A stretch of 38,819 nt of DNA from Demequina soli (GTDB lineage Bacteria; Actinomycetota; Actinomycetes; Actinomycetales; Demequinaceae), in NCBI RefSeq assembly GCF_000971195.1, contig NZ_BBLZ01000009.1, positions 1 to 38,819 on the forward strand. Direction: 5' to 3'. The notes beneath the pieces are model-generated. The model saw only the letters and a list, made by a program, of their open reading frames with translations. It did no database searches and was not told where the DNA came from. This document shows positions 17,651 through 25,892 of this stretch, piece after piece. Numbering within the stretch: the stretch's first letter is position 1; every line of letters starts with the position of its first letter. The translations under genes and the position numbers were made by a program.

Positions 17651-19038
17651 GCGAGGGCCTCCTCGATGCGGGCCGCCGTGCGCGTCGCGAGCGCCATCGC
17701 GGTGAACGTCGGGTTGGCGACGCCGCCGCTGGGGAACACCGCGGCGCCCACCACCCACGCGCGGTCGACGCCGTGGACGCCGCCCCACGGGTCGACCACC
17801 CCCTGGTCGGGATCCGTGGCCATGGTCGCGCCTCCCATCATGTGGAACGTGTCGGTGCCCGGGTCGTCGCGGATCCACCGCGCGAGGTCCGCGCCGATCC
17901 CGACGTCCTCGAGGTGGCGCGCGGCGGCCTCCCCGATCACCACGGCAGAGGCCCGCTCGCGGGACGATGCGCTCCACTCCAGATCGAGGCGAGGCGCCTT
18001 GCCCCCGGTGCGCCAGTGCAGGCTCCGGCACGAGTCCGGGGGCTGCTCGACGTCGACGCGCAGGTAGATGCGGGTGCCCTGAGGCAGGGGGCGGCGGTGC
18101 GAGCGCAGCCCGTCGGCGACCGCGGCGGCCACGGCGGGGGCGTCCCTGCGCCTGTCGAGGCCGGAGATGTCGAACTCCCAATGCGCGTATCCCGGCAGCG
18201 CGCCCGTGCGCTCCAGCAGCGCGGGGGTGGTGACCAGCTTGCTGGTGGCGCGCACGCGGCCCTCGTACGCGTGGCTCGCGTACCGGCGGAAGCGATGCCA
18301 GTCGGTGACGGTGTACTCGGCGACGCGCATCGACAGGTGGTCCATGAAGCCCTGCCCGACGCGCGGGCGCGCGGGGGTGTCGAGGCCGTCGGTGAGCAGG
18401 CGCGACGTGCCGAGCGTGCCCGCCGCGACAACCACCGCGTCGGCCGCGCTGCGGCCCCGGCCGCCATCGGGCCCCACGGTCTCGAGCGCGAAGCCCGCGC
18501 CGTCGCGCTCCACGCGTGCCACCGCGCGGTCGCGGTGGATGGTGACGCCCTTGAGGCGCCTCGCGACGGCCCTGTTGCGCGACATGTCGCGCACCGCGCG
18601 GGGCATCCAGGTCGAGTAGCGGGACGTGACCTCGCCGGACGACGGCACCTTGTAGGGGCCGGCGATCCCGTGCTCGTGGACGCGCGCATGGGTCGCGTCG
18701 AGCCCCAGGTCGGCCGCGACCGCGCGATAGCCCGCCTCGATCTCCTCGTACGGCACGGGCCACGCGGGCCGGCCGGATCCGCCGGCGAACTCCCACGGCT
18801 CCCACGGCAGCAGCTGGCCGCCCCAGATGGTGCTGGTGCCACCCAGGGTCGACGCCCAGCCCTCGAGCGCCCCCCGATGGCCCGCCACCTGGGGTGATGC
18901 TCCCACGAGCCCCTCGCGCCCGACCGTGCGCTCGTAGTCGGCCTCGAACACCTCCACGTCCGCGTGCGCGGCCAGCCGCGCCGCGGTGAACAGGCCCAGC
19001 GTGCCGCCCCCGATCACCGCGATCCGCGGCCTCAGCAC
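17647..19038 (-). CDS. GMC-like FAD-dependent oxidoreductase
   Basis: A 463-residue flavoprotein. RIAVIGGGTLGLFTAARLA at residues 5-23 is the ADP-binding GxGxxG fold. GGTSTIWGGQLLPW matches the GMC second signature region. The C-terminal MMGGATMATDPDQGVVD and FPSGGVANPTFTAMALA blocks are those of the GMC_oxred_C domain, with the catalytic-base region in the last ~60 residues. The GTG at 19038 follows GGGAGG. The open frame upstream is Arg-rich and not protein-like. A copy of the GGACGATGC motif lies just before the ribosome site. GMC enzymes oxidise alcohols, including sugar hydroxyls. Here it most likely works with the overlapping aldo/keto reductase on a polysaccharide precursor (inference). 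Confidence 0.88.
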   Translation of the reverse strand: MLRPRIAVIGGGTLGLFTAARLAAHADVEVFEADYERTVGREGLVGASPQVAGHRGALEGWASTLGGTSTIWGGQLLPWEPWEFAGGSGRPAWPVPYEEIEAGYRAVAADLGLDATHARVHEHGIAGPYKVPSSGEVTSRYSTWMPRAVRDMSRNRAVARRLKGVTIHRDRAVARVERDGAGFALETVGPDGGRGRSAADAVVVAAGTLGTSRLLTDGLDTPARPRVGQGFMDHLSMRVAEYTVTDWHRFRRYASHAYEGRVRATSKLVTTPALLERTGALPGYAHWEFDISGLDRRRDAPAVAAAVADGLRSHRRPLPQGTRIYLRVDVEQPPDSCRSLHWRTGGKAPRLDLEWSASSRERASAVVIGEAAARHLEDVGIGADLARWIRDDPGTDTFHMMGGATMATDPDQGVVDPWGGVHGVDRAWVVGAAVFPSGGVANPTFTAMALATRTAARIEEALA

Positions 19039-19097
19039 GCGAGCCTCCCGCGCATCGTCCCCTCGCCCATGGCGCCTCCCCCAGCGTCCGTGCGTGC

Positions 19098-20213
19098 TCA
19101 GCCGGTCACGGCGCGCGCGCCGCCGACCATCTCCTCGAACTGGAGCGAGGCGTGGGCCCACGTCCAGTTCTCACGCGCGTAGTCGCGCAGGAGGATCGCG
19201 GAGGCCTGGGCGTCGTCCGCGCAGGCGTCCCGGAGCGCGCCCGCGAGCGCGTCGGGATCCTGGGGCCAGGCACGGCCGGCGCCGTCCTCCTCGGCCTCGA
19301 GCATCGCCGCGACCTTGTCGCTCGCGACCACGGCCATGCCGGCGGTCGCGGCCTCGGCGGCCGCCATCCCGAAGCTCTCGTCGTCGCTCGGCAGGATGAA
19401 GACCCGCTGCTCGCCCAGCAGCTCGCGCCGCTGGGCCGCGTCGACCATGCCGATGAAGTCGACCGAGTCCCCCACGCCCGCGGCGGCGGCGAGCTCGCGC
19501 GGGTCGTACGGCAGGGTGGCCTCGATGGGGCCGGCGACGGTGAGGCGGTGCCCGCGCTCGGCCAGGCCCGAGCGGGCGTACGCCTCGATCGCGAGGTCGA
19601 CGCGCTTCTTGCGTGCGACGCGGCTGAGGAACAGGACGCCGGAGCGCTCCGCCCACGGAGTCTCGATGAGCGCGAGCTTCGGGTCGACGCCGAGCACCAT
19701 CTCCTCGACCGGCGTCAGGCCGCGGGCGCGCAGGCCCTCGGCGTCGCGCCGCGAGTCCGAGATGACCACGTCCGCGTGCGGGAGGTCGCGGCGCAGCAGG
19801 AGGGTGTCCCAGACCTTCGACAGCCACGGGTGGGCGGGCTTGTGCTCGTCGGTCCACACGCCGTGCGGCGCGACCAGGTACTTCACGCCCGCGGCGCGCG
19901 CCTCGCGCATGCCCCACAGCGAGGAGAACAGGTAGACCCCGTGGACGTTGACCGCGTCCGCGCCCACGATCGCCTCGCGGACGGCGCGCCGCATCCCGCG
20001 GCCGTAGCCGAGCCAGTGCGGGCCGGCGGTCGGGGCCACACGCATGTCCGCCCCGCGGATCTCGAGGTCGTCGGGGAACTCCGCGCCCATGTCGGTGGTG
20101 ACGACGATCACCTCGTGGCCGCGGTCGACCTGGACCGGGACGAGCCCACGCAGGAGCGTGGCCGGGCCGCCGGCCCGGCGGCTCACCGACGCCGTGACGT
20201 GGACGATCCTCAT
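19098..20213 (-). CDS. family 4 glycosyltransferase
   Basis: A 371-residue GT-B enzyme. MRIVHVTASVSRRAGGPAT is the acceptor-loop start, APHGVWTDEHKPAHPW the mid-domain block, and RVARKKRVDLAIEAYARSG the beginning of the donor domain. LPSDDESFGMAAAEAATAG gives the E-x7-E donor motif. It starts inside the stop of the upstream GT2 gene (ATGA), so the two transferases are coupled. ~60 bases separate it from the GMC-like gene, a gap that holds a GGACGATGC copy. The layout resembles transferases that work right after the initiating sugar transferase; donor sugar unknown. Confidence 0.92.
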   Translation of the reverse strand: MRIVHVTASVSRRAGGPATLLRGLVPVQVDRGHEVIVVTTDMGAEFPDDLEIRGADMRVAPTAGPHWLGYGRGMRRAVREAIVGADAVNVHGVYLFSSLWGMREARAAGVKYLVAPHGVWTDEHKPAHPWLSKVWDTLLLRRDLPHADVVISDSRRDAEGLRARGLTPVEEMVLGVDPKLALIETPWAERSGVLFLSRVARKKRVDLAIEAYARSGLAERGHRLTVAGPIEATLPYDPRELAAAAGVGDSVDFIGMVDAAQRRELLGEQRVFILPSDDESFGMAAAEAATAGMAVVASDKVAAMLEAEEDGAGRAWPQDPDALAGALRDACADDAQASAILLRDYARENWTWAHASLQFEEMVGGARAVTG

Positions 20214-21058
20214 GCGGCCACCGCCTCGGGACGCGGCGTGCGGGACCTCTCGCGCAGCTTCAGCCCGATCTGCCAGTAGTACATCGACAGCGCGATCGCG
20301 TAGTCGAAGCCCGCACGGCCGTCGAGGAACCCCGCGCGGACCACGTACGAGTAGAGGAAGAAGACGAGCGGCTTGAACGGCACCCGCGCCCACACCTTGC
20401 CCTGCGCGGTGCGGCGCGCGGCGACCTCGCGGAACTCGTCGCGGTCGGCCATGAGCTCGGCCTCCCAGCGGGAGTACTTGTTGTGGCGCGTGAACCACGA
20501 GTCGACGGGATCACGGTCGTCGTGCTCGATGCGGGCCGTCAGGCGGCCGATGGGCCGCTCGGACTGCGGCTGGATGTGCCCCTCGACCTCGTAGTCCCAG
20601 CCGATCTCCTCGACATCGAGGAACCGGGTGACCCGGCGGTCGACGAGCGCCCGCTTGATGACGGTGTGCCCGTGGTCGAGGAACCTGCCCGCGAACTTGT
20701 ACCGCAGGCGGATGTCGTAGGCGCCGTACGTGCCGGCGTCGAGCTCCGCGCTCCGGGCGCGGAGCTCCGCGGCCAGCTCGGGCGTGACCAGCTCGTCCGC
20801 GTCGAGCAGCAGGATCCAGTCGTGGATCGCGCCCGCGCGCTCGATCCCCCACTGCTTCTTCTTGGGGTAGCGCCCGTCCCAGTCGAACGGCACCACCGTC
20901 GCGCCCCAGGCCTCGGCGATCTCGACCGTCCGGTCCGCCGAGCGCGAGTCGACCACGATGACCTGGTCGAAGTCCCTGACGTGGTCGAGCGTCGCCAGGA
21001 TGCCCGCTTCCTCGTCCTTGCTGATGATCACCACCGTGATCGGGATCCTGCTGACCAT
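20210..21058 (-). CDS. family 2 glycosyltransferase
   Basis: A 282-residue GT-A enzyme of the WaaE/KdtX-like group. ITVVIISKDEEAGILATLD opens the nucleotide-binding fold. VVDSRSADRTVEIAEAWGA is the usual second block, and LLLDADELVTPEL holds the metal-binding DxD. A hydrophobic segment near residues 225-255 (FFLYSYVVRAGFLDG) suggests membrane contact. The ATG at 21058 was chosen because the open frame before it is short and lacks the fold. The gap upstream has hairpins and may hold its own promoter. It is coupled to the next transferase by ATGA. Confidence 0.9.
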   Translation of the reverse strand: MVSRIPITVVIISKDEEAGILATLDHVRDFDQVIVVDSRSADRTVEIAEAWGATVVPFDWDGRYPKKKQWGIERAGAIHDWILLLDADELVTPELAAELRARSAELDAGTYGAYDIRLRYKFAGRFLDHGHTVIKRALVDRRVTRFLDVEEIGWDYEVEGHIQPQSERPIGRLTARIEHDDRDPVDSWFTRHNKYSRWEAELMADRDEFREVAARRTAQGKVWARVPFKPLVFFLYSYVVRAGFLDGRAGFDYAIALSMYYWQIGLKLRERSRTPRPEAVAA

Positions 21059-21138
21059 CCCCCCGCGTCCCCCCACCTGTGAAGTGCCCCCAGCCGCCAC
21101 GCGACCGGTGCTCCGGCGCAGCCACGACCCTCCGATCA

Positions 21139-21152
21139 TGGCCCGCGGGCCA
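21139..21152. repeat. 14-bp perfect palindrome
   Basis: TGGCCCGCGGGCCA lies 80 bases before the GT2 start, in a 162-base gap. It might be an operator. High GC makes such palindromes less rare than usual, so the call is weak. Confidence 0.3.
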
Positions 21153-21182
21153 CGAATTGGAAAGCCCTAAATGCGACATTCG

Positions 21183-21207
21183 GTGCGTGCCACGCACGAA
21201 TCGTGCG
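21183..21207 (-). terminator. overlapping hairpins after the sugar transferase gene
   Basis: CGCACGA/TCGTGCG (21193-21207) forms a 7-bp hairpin with a one-base centre. GTGCGT/ACGCAC (21183-21197) forms a competing stem using the same ACGCAC arm. They lie just downstream of the sugar transferase stop and could terminate or attenuate reading into the GT2 gene. No clear T-run follows. Confidence 0.35.
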
Positions 21208-21220
21208 CCGCATCGTCCCC

Positions 21221-22681
21221 TCAGTACGCGCCCTTGCCCTTGACGACCGCCCACACGGTGCGCAGCAGGATGACGGCGTCGAGGCTCAACGACCAGTTCT
21301 GCGTGTAGTGCAGATCCAGGCGGACGCTGTCCTCCCACGACAGATCCGAGCGGCCGCTCACCTGCCACAGGCCGGTGATGCCGGGCCGGACCAGCTGGCG
21401 GCGCGACACGTCCTCGTCCCACAGCTCCGTCTCGCTGGGCAGCGGGGGGCGGGGACCCACGAGCGACATCTCGCCCTTGAGGACGTTGAGCAGCTGCGGG
21501 AGCTCGTCGAGCGAGAAGCGGCGCAGGACCTTGCCGACGGGCGTGATGCGCGGGTCGTCGCGGCGCTTCGACAGGACGCCGTTGCCGTCGTCCTGCGCGA
21601 GGGCCTCGGCACGGCGCGCGTCGGCGTCGACGTACATGCTGCGGAACTTGAGCATCTCGAACGGCTCGTGGTTGAGGCCCACGCGCACCTGCCGGTACAG
21701 CACCGGGCCGGGGCTGGAGAGCCTGACCGCGAGCGCGATCACGAGCATGGGGACGCTGAGGACCGCGAGGATCGCGAGCGTGGCGACCTTGTCGGCGCTG
21801 TCCTTGAGCACGCGCGACGGGCCGGTGAAGCGCGGCGGGTCGACGTGCATGAGCGGCAGGCCGGCGATCTGGCTGACCGCGACGCGGGGCATCGCGACAT
21901 CCGCGACGGTCGGGGCGACGATCAGCCCGATGCCGCGCTCCTCGAGCGCCCACTCGAGGCGCCGCGCCTCGCGCAGCGACACCTCCTCGGTGCCGGCGAG
22001 CAGGATGTAGTCGGCGTGCGAGGCGACCGCCGCGGCGGGGGCCGATGCGGTGGGCCCCAGGAACGGGATGCCGCCGAGGTCGGGGTCCGGCGAGGCCGGC
22101 GCACCGCCCGCGAGGCACACTCCGACCACGTCGAACGCATGGCCGCCGTCGAGCGAGCGCAGGCGGCGGATCATCTGGGCGGCCGTCCGTCCGGGGCCGA
22201 CCACGACGACGCGCTGGCGCATGCGGCCCGACTCGCGCTGCTGCGTGAGCCAGATGCGCCACGCGCGGCGGTAGCCGAAGAGCACGAGCGTGCCCAGCGG
22301 CAGCGCGAACAGCAGGTAGCCACGGCTGAGGGACCAGTCGGACAGGAAGCCGACGATCGCCACGATGGCGAACGTGCGCCACCCCGCGGACGCGACCCGC
22401 TGGTACTCCTCGGGACCCTGCCCGAGGATGCGGGTGTCGCGCGAGCGGGTCCAGCCGAGCTCGAGCAGCCACAGCCCCGAGATGGTGACGGTGACCCACC
22501 AGTAGGCGGGACCCGAGGGCCCCACGAAGGCGGCGAACGGGTCCCAGCCGAAGCGGACCCCGTGCGCGAGGACCATGACGAGCGCGATGACGAGCGCGTC
22601 GGTGACGGCGATCTTCTGCTGGAGCGAGCGCACCCAGGGGAGCGCGCCCACGCCGGCCGGAGCGGCTGCTGCGATCGACAT
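21221..22681 (-). CDS. polyprenyl-phosphate sugar-1-phosphate transferase (initiating)
   Basis: A 486-residue membrane enzyme that starts repeat-unit assembly by moving a sugar-1-phosphate to undecaprenyl phosphate. The N-half has about four membrane segments and a Rossmann-like CoA-binding-type region (VVVVGPGRTAAQMIRRL). The C-half is the bacterial sugar transferase domain: YRQVRVGLNHEPFEMLKFRS, SLDELPQLLNVLKGEMSLVG, GPRPPLPSE and RPGITGLWQVSGRSDLS. The ATG at 22681 follows GGGGGAGGG; a longer GTG start at 22708 is possible. WbaP/CpsE/GumD relatives use galactose or glucose, and the specificity here is not readable. It is the likely entry enzyme for the whole locus. Confidence 0.93.
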   Translation of the reverse strand: MSIAAAAPAGVGALPWVRSLQQKIAVTDALVIALVMVLAHGVRFGWDPFAAFVGPSGPAYWWVTVTISGLWLLELGWTRSRDTRILGQGPEEYQRVASAGWRTFAIVAIVGFLSDWSLSRGYLLFALPLGTLVLFGYRRAWRIWLTQQRESGRMRQRVVVVGPGRTAAQMIRRLRSLDGGHAFDVVGVCLAGGAPASPDPDLGGIPFLGPTASAPAAAVASHADYILLAGTEEVSLREARRLEWALEERGIGLIVAPTVADVAMPRVAVSQIAGLPLMHVDPPRFTGPSRVLKDSADKVATLAILAVLSVPMLVIALAVRLSSPGPVLYRQVRVGLNHEPFEMLKFRSMYVDADARRAEALAQDDGNGVLSKRRDDPRITPVGKVLRRFSLDELPQLLNVLKGEMSLVGPRPPLPSETELWDEDVSRRQLVRPGITGLWQVSGRSDLSWEDSVRLDLHYTQNWSLSLDAVILLRTVWAVVKGKGAY

Positions 22682-22708
22682 GGTGAACCCGGCCCTCCCC
22701 CGGTCCAC

Positions 22709-22737
22709 CCCCGCCGCCGGCGCGCGCGGCGCCGGGG
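22709..22737 (-). terminator. GC-rich hairpin after small secreted protein gene
   Basis: CCCCG and CGGGG arms with further CGCCG/CGGCG pairing form a hairpin just downstream of the 22749 stop. There is no T-run, and its strength is uncertain. Confidence 0.35.
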
Positions 22738-22748
22738 CGGAGGACCGG

Positions 22749-23303
22749 TTAGGAGCGGTCGCCCGCCGACGAGCGGCGGGCCGCGATCACGACCGATGCG
22801 GCGCCCGCGACGAGCAGGAAGCCCGCACCGAGCGCCATCGCGCCGCCGTCGAAGCCTGTGGCCGAGAGCGTGGAGCCGGAGGGCGCGCCCGCGTCGGCCG
22901 GTGCACGGACCTCGGACACGGCGCTGACCGTGCGGACCGAGGTGATGCGGGCCGACGAGACCGCCTCGCCGTCGACGATCGCGGTGACGGACACGTTGCC
23001 CGAGACGGTCTCGGGGACCGTGACGTCGAAGCGGGCGCCGGCGGAGCGGATGGTCTTGGCCGCCGAGGTGACGGTGCCCTTGATGGCGGCATTGCCGCCC
23101 GGAGTGGTCACCTGGAGCTGGGCCTTCGAGCCCTCGGGTCCGGTGATGGTGCAGGAGAACGAGCCTCCCGCCGCAACGGTGGTGACGGTGCATCCCATGC
23201 TCGGCGCGGGTGCCGGATAGGTGGGACTGTCCGCGGCCGCCGGCCCTGCGATGGCAAGTGCGGCGCCGGTAGCGGCCACCGCGATTGCGATGCGTCGAAG
23301 CAT
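22749..23303 (-). CDS. small secreted surface protein with sortase-like tail
   Basis: A 184-residue exported protein. The signal peptide is near residues 1-29 (MLRRIAIAVAATGAALAIAG, with an Ala-Asp-type cut after PAAA). The body is a beta-rich, Ser/Thr-rich domain with two cysteines (GCTV and FSCT), of the kind seen in Ig-like surface domains. The end has LSATG, a hydrophobic segment (GAMALGAGFLLVAGAAS) and a basic tail (ARRSSAGDR). This is the plan of a sortase substrate of the LAxTG/LPxTG type. The ATG at 23303 has AGGGGG nine bases upstream; an ATG at 23321 lacks a ribosome site. Function unknown; anchored next to the sugar transferase gene. Confidence 0.75.
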   Translation of the reverse strand: MLRRIAIAVAATGAALAIAGPAAADSPTYPAPAPSMGCTVTTVAAGGSFSCTITGPEGSKAQLQVTTPGGNAAIKGTVTSAAKTIRSAGARFDVTVPETVSGNVSVTAIVDGEAVSSARITSVRTVSAVSEVRAPADAGAPSGSTLSATGFDGGAMALGAGFLLVAGAASVVIAARRSSAGDRS

Positions 23304-23359
23304 GCCCCTCAACCCCCTCATGTGCGTCGCCGGCCCCCCTGACCCGCGTCGCCTGTTCG

Positions 23360-23388
23360 ACTGTAACAGCGGGCGTCCGGTTTGTCGC
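23360..23388 (-). promoter_or_regulatory. possible promoter of the 22749-23303 gene
   Basis: On the minus strand GCGACA (23383-23388) and TACAGT (23360-23365) are 17 bases apart, in a slightly AT-richer stretch ~57 bases before the ATG. Confidence 0.4.
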
Positions 23389-23452
23389 CGTTTTTCCTTA
23401 TGAGGCGTTTGGGTGGTGCAGGATTCGTGCGCGAGAGCGCTCCACGCACGCG

Positions 23453-23929
23453 CTACTGGGCGGGCCCCTCGTACAGGAGCGAGCACGCGCGGACCCCGGA
23501 GTCGCCGCCGTCGGCCTGCGGATCCGCCGCCACGCACGCGATCGCGCCGATCGTGAACTCGGGGTCGAGGATGTTGGCGCGGTGCCCGGCGGAGTTCATC
23601 CAGAGGTCGACCACCTGCGCGGCGGACTCGTCGGTGCGCGACAGGTTCTCCCCCGCCTTGGCGCCCTCGTGGCACGTGGACACCAGGAGGGCGTGCTCGA
23701 GGTCCGCGTCGTTCACGAACGGCTCGGCGCGCTCCTTCGCCTTCTTCGCGAGGCACTCGCTCCACTCGACGGGCTTGAGGCCCTGGTCGACACGCTGCTC
23801 GTTGGTGAGCTCGAACATCTGCGTCGCGAGCTGCTCGGGGTCGGTGGGCGGGCTCGAGCACCCGCTCAAGGCCGCCCCCACCGCGACCGCCACGGCGAGC
23901 GTCGCCGCCCGGCGCATCGTGCTCAACAC
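23453..23929 (-). CDS. CAP-domain lipoprotein
   Basis: A ~158-residue lipoprotein with a CAP (SCP/PR1-like) domain. The signal and lipobox read AVAVGAALSGCSS, so the cysteine should be lipidated and the protein held on the outer membrane face. LTNEQRVDQGLKPVEW and GHRANILDPEFTIGAIAC are the CAP blocks; further cysteines (ECLAK, STCHE, RACSL) may form disulfides. GTG at 23929 follows GGAAGG at good spacing and overlaps the upstream stop; an ATG at 23917 is the alternative. It forms a coupled pair with the ElyC-like gene. Bacterial CAP proteins are mostly of unknown role, some acting at the cell wall. Confidence 0.85.
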   Translation of the reverse strand: MLSTMRRAATLAVAVAVGAALSGCSSPPTDPEQLATQMFELTNEQRVDQGLKPVEWSECLAKKAKERAEPFVNDADLEHALLVSTCHEGAKAGENLSRTDESAAQVVDLWMNSAGHRANILDPEFTIGAIACVAADPQADGGDSGVRACSLLYEGPAQ

Positions 23930-24477
23930 GTCTTGCCTTCCAGCGCGACCTTCACGAACGCTCCCGTCTGATACGCGTAGTGGTACGCCCAGTACCAGGG
24001 CGCGAGGTGCTCGCCCGAGGAGATGTAGGCGATGTCCCCGTCCCAGCACCTGCCCATGATGACCCGGGTGCGGGTCAGATGGGGAGTGGTGGTGATGACG
24101 CCCACCGATTGCCAGCCGTGCTGGTCGATGAGCTCGCGCATCCAGCGGGCCTCTCCGCGCGTGGTGAAGGGCTCGGGCTGGCTGCAGTAGACCGCGTACG
24201 CCTGGGGTCGGTCGCAGAGCTCCGCGGCCCGCGTCATCTCGGCGCGCTCGTCGGGGTCGTCGCTGAGGGAGACGACGAGGGTGTCGCTCAGGCCCTGCTC
24301 GATCATGGCCTCGGCGAGCGCCATGCGGGTGTCCGTCGGCGGGCCGATCACGTAGACGGCATCGACGGCACGGGGCTCGTCGTGGGCGGGGTGGACGTAG
24401 AGCGGGATGCCTACGAGTGCGACGACGGGCGCCGCCACGGCGGCCAGCAGCGCGATGGACTTCCCCCAGCGAATCAC
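23923..24477 (-). CDS. ElyC/SanA/YdcF family (DUF218) membrane protein
   Basis: A 184-residue protein with one N-terminal membrane segment (SIALLAAVAAPVVALVGI) and a DUF218 domain outside. VDAVYVIGPPTDTRMALA, DTLVVSL, TTRGEARWMRELID and VGVITTTPHLTRTRVIM are the family blocks. Relatives such as ElyC and SanA affect envelope integrity and peptidoglycan precursor metabolism in enterobacteria. GTG at 24477 follows GGTAGGG; the open frame further upstream runs into palindromic repeats and is not real. It overlaps the CAP lipoprotein start, so both are probably made together. Function in the envelope is likely but not defined. Confidence 0.85.
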   Translation of the reverse strand: MIRWGKSIALLAAVAAPVVALVGIPLYVHPAHDEPRAVDAVYVIGPPTDTRMALAEAMIEQGLSDTLVVSLSDDPDERAEMTRAAELCDRPQAYAVYCSQPEPFTTRGEARWMRELIDQHGWQSVGVITTTPHLTRTRVIMGRCWDGDIAYISSGEHLAPWYWAYHYAYQTGAFVKVALEGKTC

Positions 24478-24556
24478 GGACGGCACCCTACCGGGGGTGG
24501 GTGTCGGGGCGGGCCTCGCGACGCGGTTCGCGACGCGGCGAGCGATGCGGTTCGCG

Positions 24557-24613
24557 AACTTTGAGATCCCGCCCCGACAACTGTCGGGCTCTGCAGGGTG
24601 GAGTCTCAAAGTT
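24557..24613. repeat. palindromic element, copy A
   Basis: Arms AACTTTGAGA (24557-24566) and TCTCAAAGTT (24604-24613) are perfect inverted repeats. Inside are a CCCGACA/TGTCGGG hairpin and the core words CTGCAGGGTGGA. It lies in the 281-base gap between the Gfo-type and ElyC-like genes, 47 bases from copy B. Confidence 0.85.
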
Positions 24614-24660
24614 GCTGGACGCCGGCGATGGGCGGTCCGGCGCGGCGCGGGCCCCGCAGC

Positions 24661-24716
24661 AACTTTGATCCCCACCGATGAAACGTCGCCGGTTTCACGA
24701 GCTGGATCTCAAAGTT
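24661..24716. repeat. palindromic element, copy B
   Basis: Arms AACTTTGATC (24661-24670) and GATCTCAAAGTT (24705-24716) match those of copy A. The centre differs and forms its own GAAAC/GTTTC hairpin. Outer GC pairs extend the stem by two bases on each side. Confidence 0.8.
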
Positions 24717-24758
24717 GCTGGACACCGGCGCTGGCGCGCCCCGCGCCCCGACCCCGCC

Positions 24759-25892
24759 TCAGCCCCAGGGCTCGTCGCCCACGACCACATCCGCCCCGGT
24801 GCGCGCCGACTCGAGGATCGCCAGCGACAGCGCGTGATCCCACAGCCCCTCGGCCAGCGGATACGGCTCGGGCGCCTCGCCGCGCGCCCACAGCCCCGTG
24901 TCCCACAGGATCTGGGCGACCGCGAGGTCGTCCTCCGACATGCGTGAGCCGTGCCAGGCGTTGCGGTAGACCACGGAGCCCTCGAACGACGTGTGCCACA
25001 GCGCGTTGCCCTCGAGGCTGAGGTCCACGCCCGTGCGGCGGTGCTCGAGGCGCGACTCGATGGGCCCGTCGGGGGTGATGCGGAGCACGGAGTCGTCGGC
25101 GATCTCGCCGTGCGAGCCGCGGATCACGATGCGTCGGTGCAGGTACGGGTTCCACCATTGGTTGTCGACGAAGTCGTACAGGCCGAGCCGGCCGTCGCCC
25201 AGGTCGAGCGTCGCGATCGTGGTGGTGCGCGGCTCCGGCTCCGGGACCGTGCCCGGCGTCCCGACCCAGCCGGCGGGCGTGAGCGGGTCCACCATCGGCG
25301 CGGTGAACGTGCGCGCCGTGACCCGCGTGCCGGCGCCGGTGACCGCGGAGCCCGACCCGAGCATCGTCCGGATGAGGGAGACCGCGTGATAGAGGTGCGT
25401 CGAGGACAGCTCGACCGTGTGCGGCGCCCCGATGGCGCCGCGGCGGATCACCTCGAGGCGGGCGGCGTGGCCGGGCATGCGCGTGTACTGCTCCGCGACC
25501 TGGACCAGGCCGGAGGACCCGACATCGGCCCACAGCGCGCGCAGCCCGTCGAGGTCCGGCGCGGGCGGGGTCTCGGCGAGCACGGGCACGCCGGCCTCCA
25601 CCACGGAGCGGATGACCCCGGGCGACGCCTCCCACGGCACCGCCACGATGACGAAGTCCGGGCGCAGCGCGAGCGCCTGCTCGAGCCCCGCGACCGGCAG
25701 GTGGTCGCTCAGGTGCGCGGTGAAGGGGGCGGCGTCGCGGCGGGCCTCGACGAGCGCATCGTGCGCGCGCGACGGCGTGCGTCCCACGATCGCGACCGGC
25801 TCGAGCAGGTCGGGCGCCATCGCGGCCAACCGCAGGAAGAACCGGGTGCGCCAGCCCGTGCCGACCACCGCGAACCGCACCGGCGCGCTCAT
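24759..25892 (-). CDS. Gfo/Idh/MocA family oxidoreductase with altered EKP motif
   Basis: A 377-residue NAD(P)-dependent oxidoreductase. RFAVVGTGWRTRFFLRLAA at residues 6-24 is the Rossmann nucleotide site, and the larger C-terminal part matches the family's substrate domain. Most relatives have Glu-Lys-Pro with the catalytic Lys; here residues 107-109 are Glu-Thr-Pro in VLAETPPAPD. A different catalytic residue or non-catalytic role is possible. The ATG overlaps the stop of the FAD dehydrogenase as ATGA, so the two are coupled. Substrates in this family are mostly sugars or cyclitols. The link with a 2-hydroxyacid dehydrogenase suggests a sugar-acid pathway, but this is inference. Confidence 0.87.
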   Translation of the reverse strand: MSAPVRFAVVGTGWRTRFFLRLAAMAPDLLEPVAIVGRTPSRAHDALVEARRDAAPFTAHLSDHLPVAGLEQALALRPDFVIVAVPWEASPGVIRSVVEAGVPVLAETPPAPDLDGLRALWADVGSSGLVQVAEQYTRMPGHAARLEVIRRGAIGAPHTVELSSTHLYHAVSLIRTMLGSGSAVTGAGTRVTARTFTAPMVDPLTPAGWVGTPGTVPEPEPRTTTIATLDLGDGRLGLYDFVDNQWWNPYLHRRIVIRGSHGEIADDSVLRITPDGPIESRLEHRRTGVDLSLEGNALWHTSFEGSVVYRNAWHGSRMSEDDLAVAQILWDTGLWARGEAPEPYPLAEGLWDHALSLAILESARTGADVVVGDEPWG

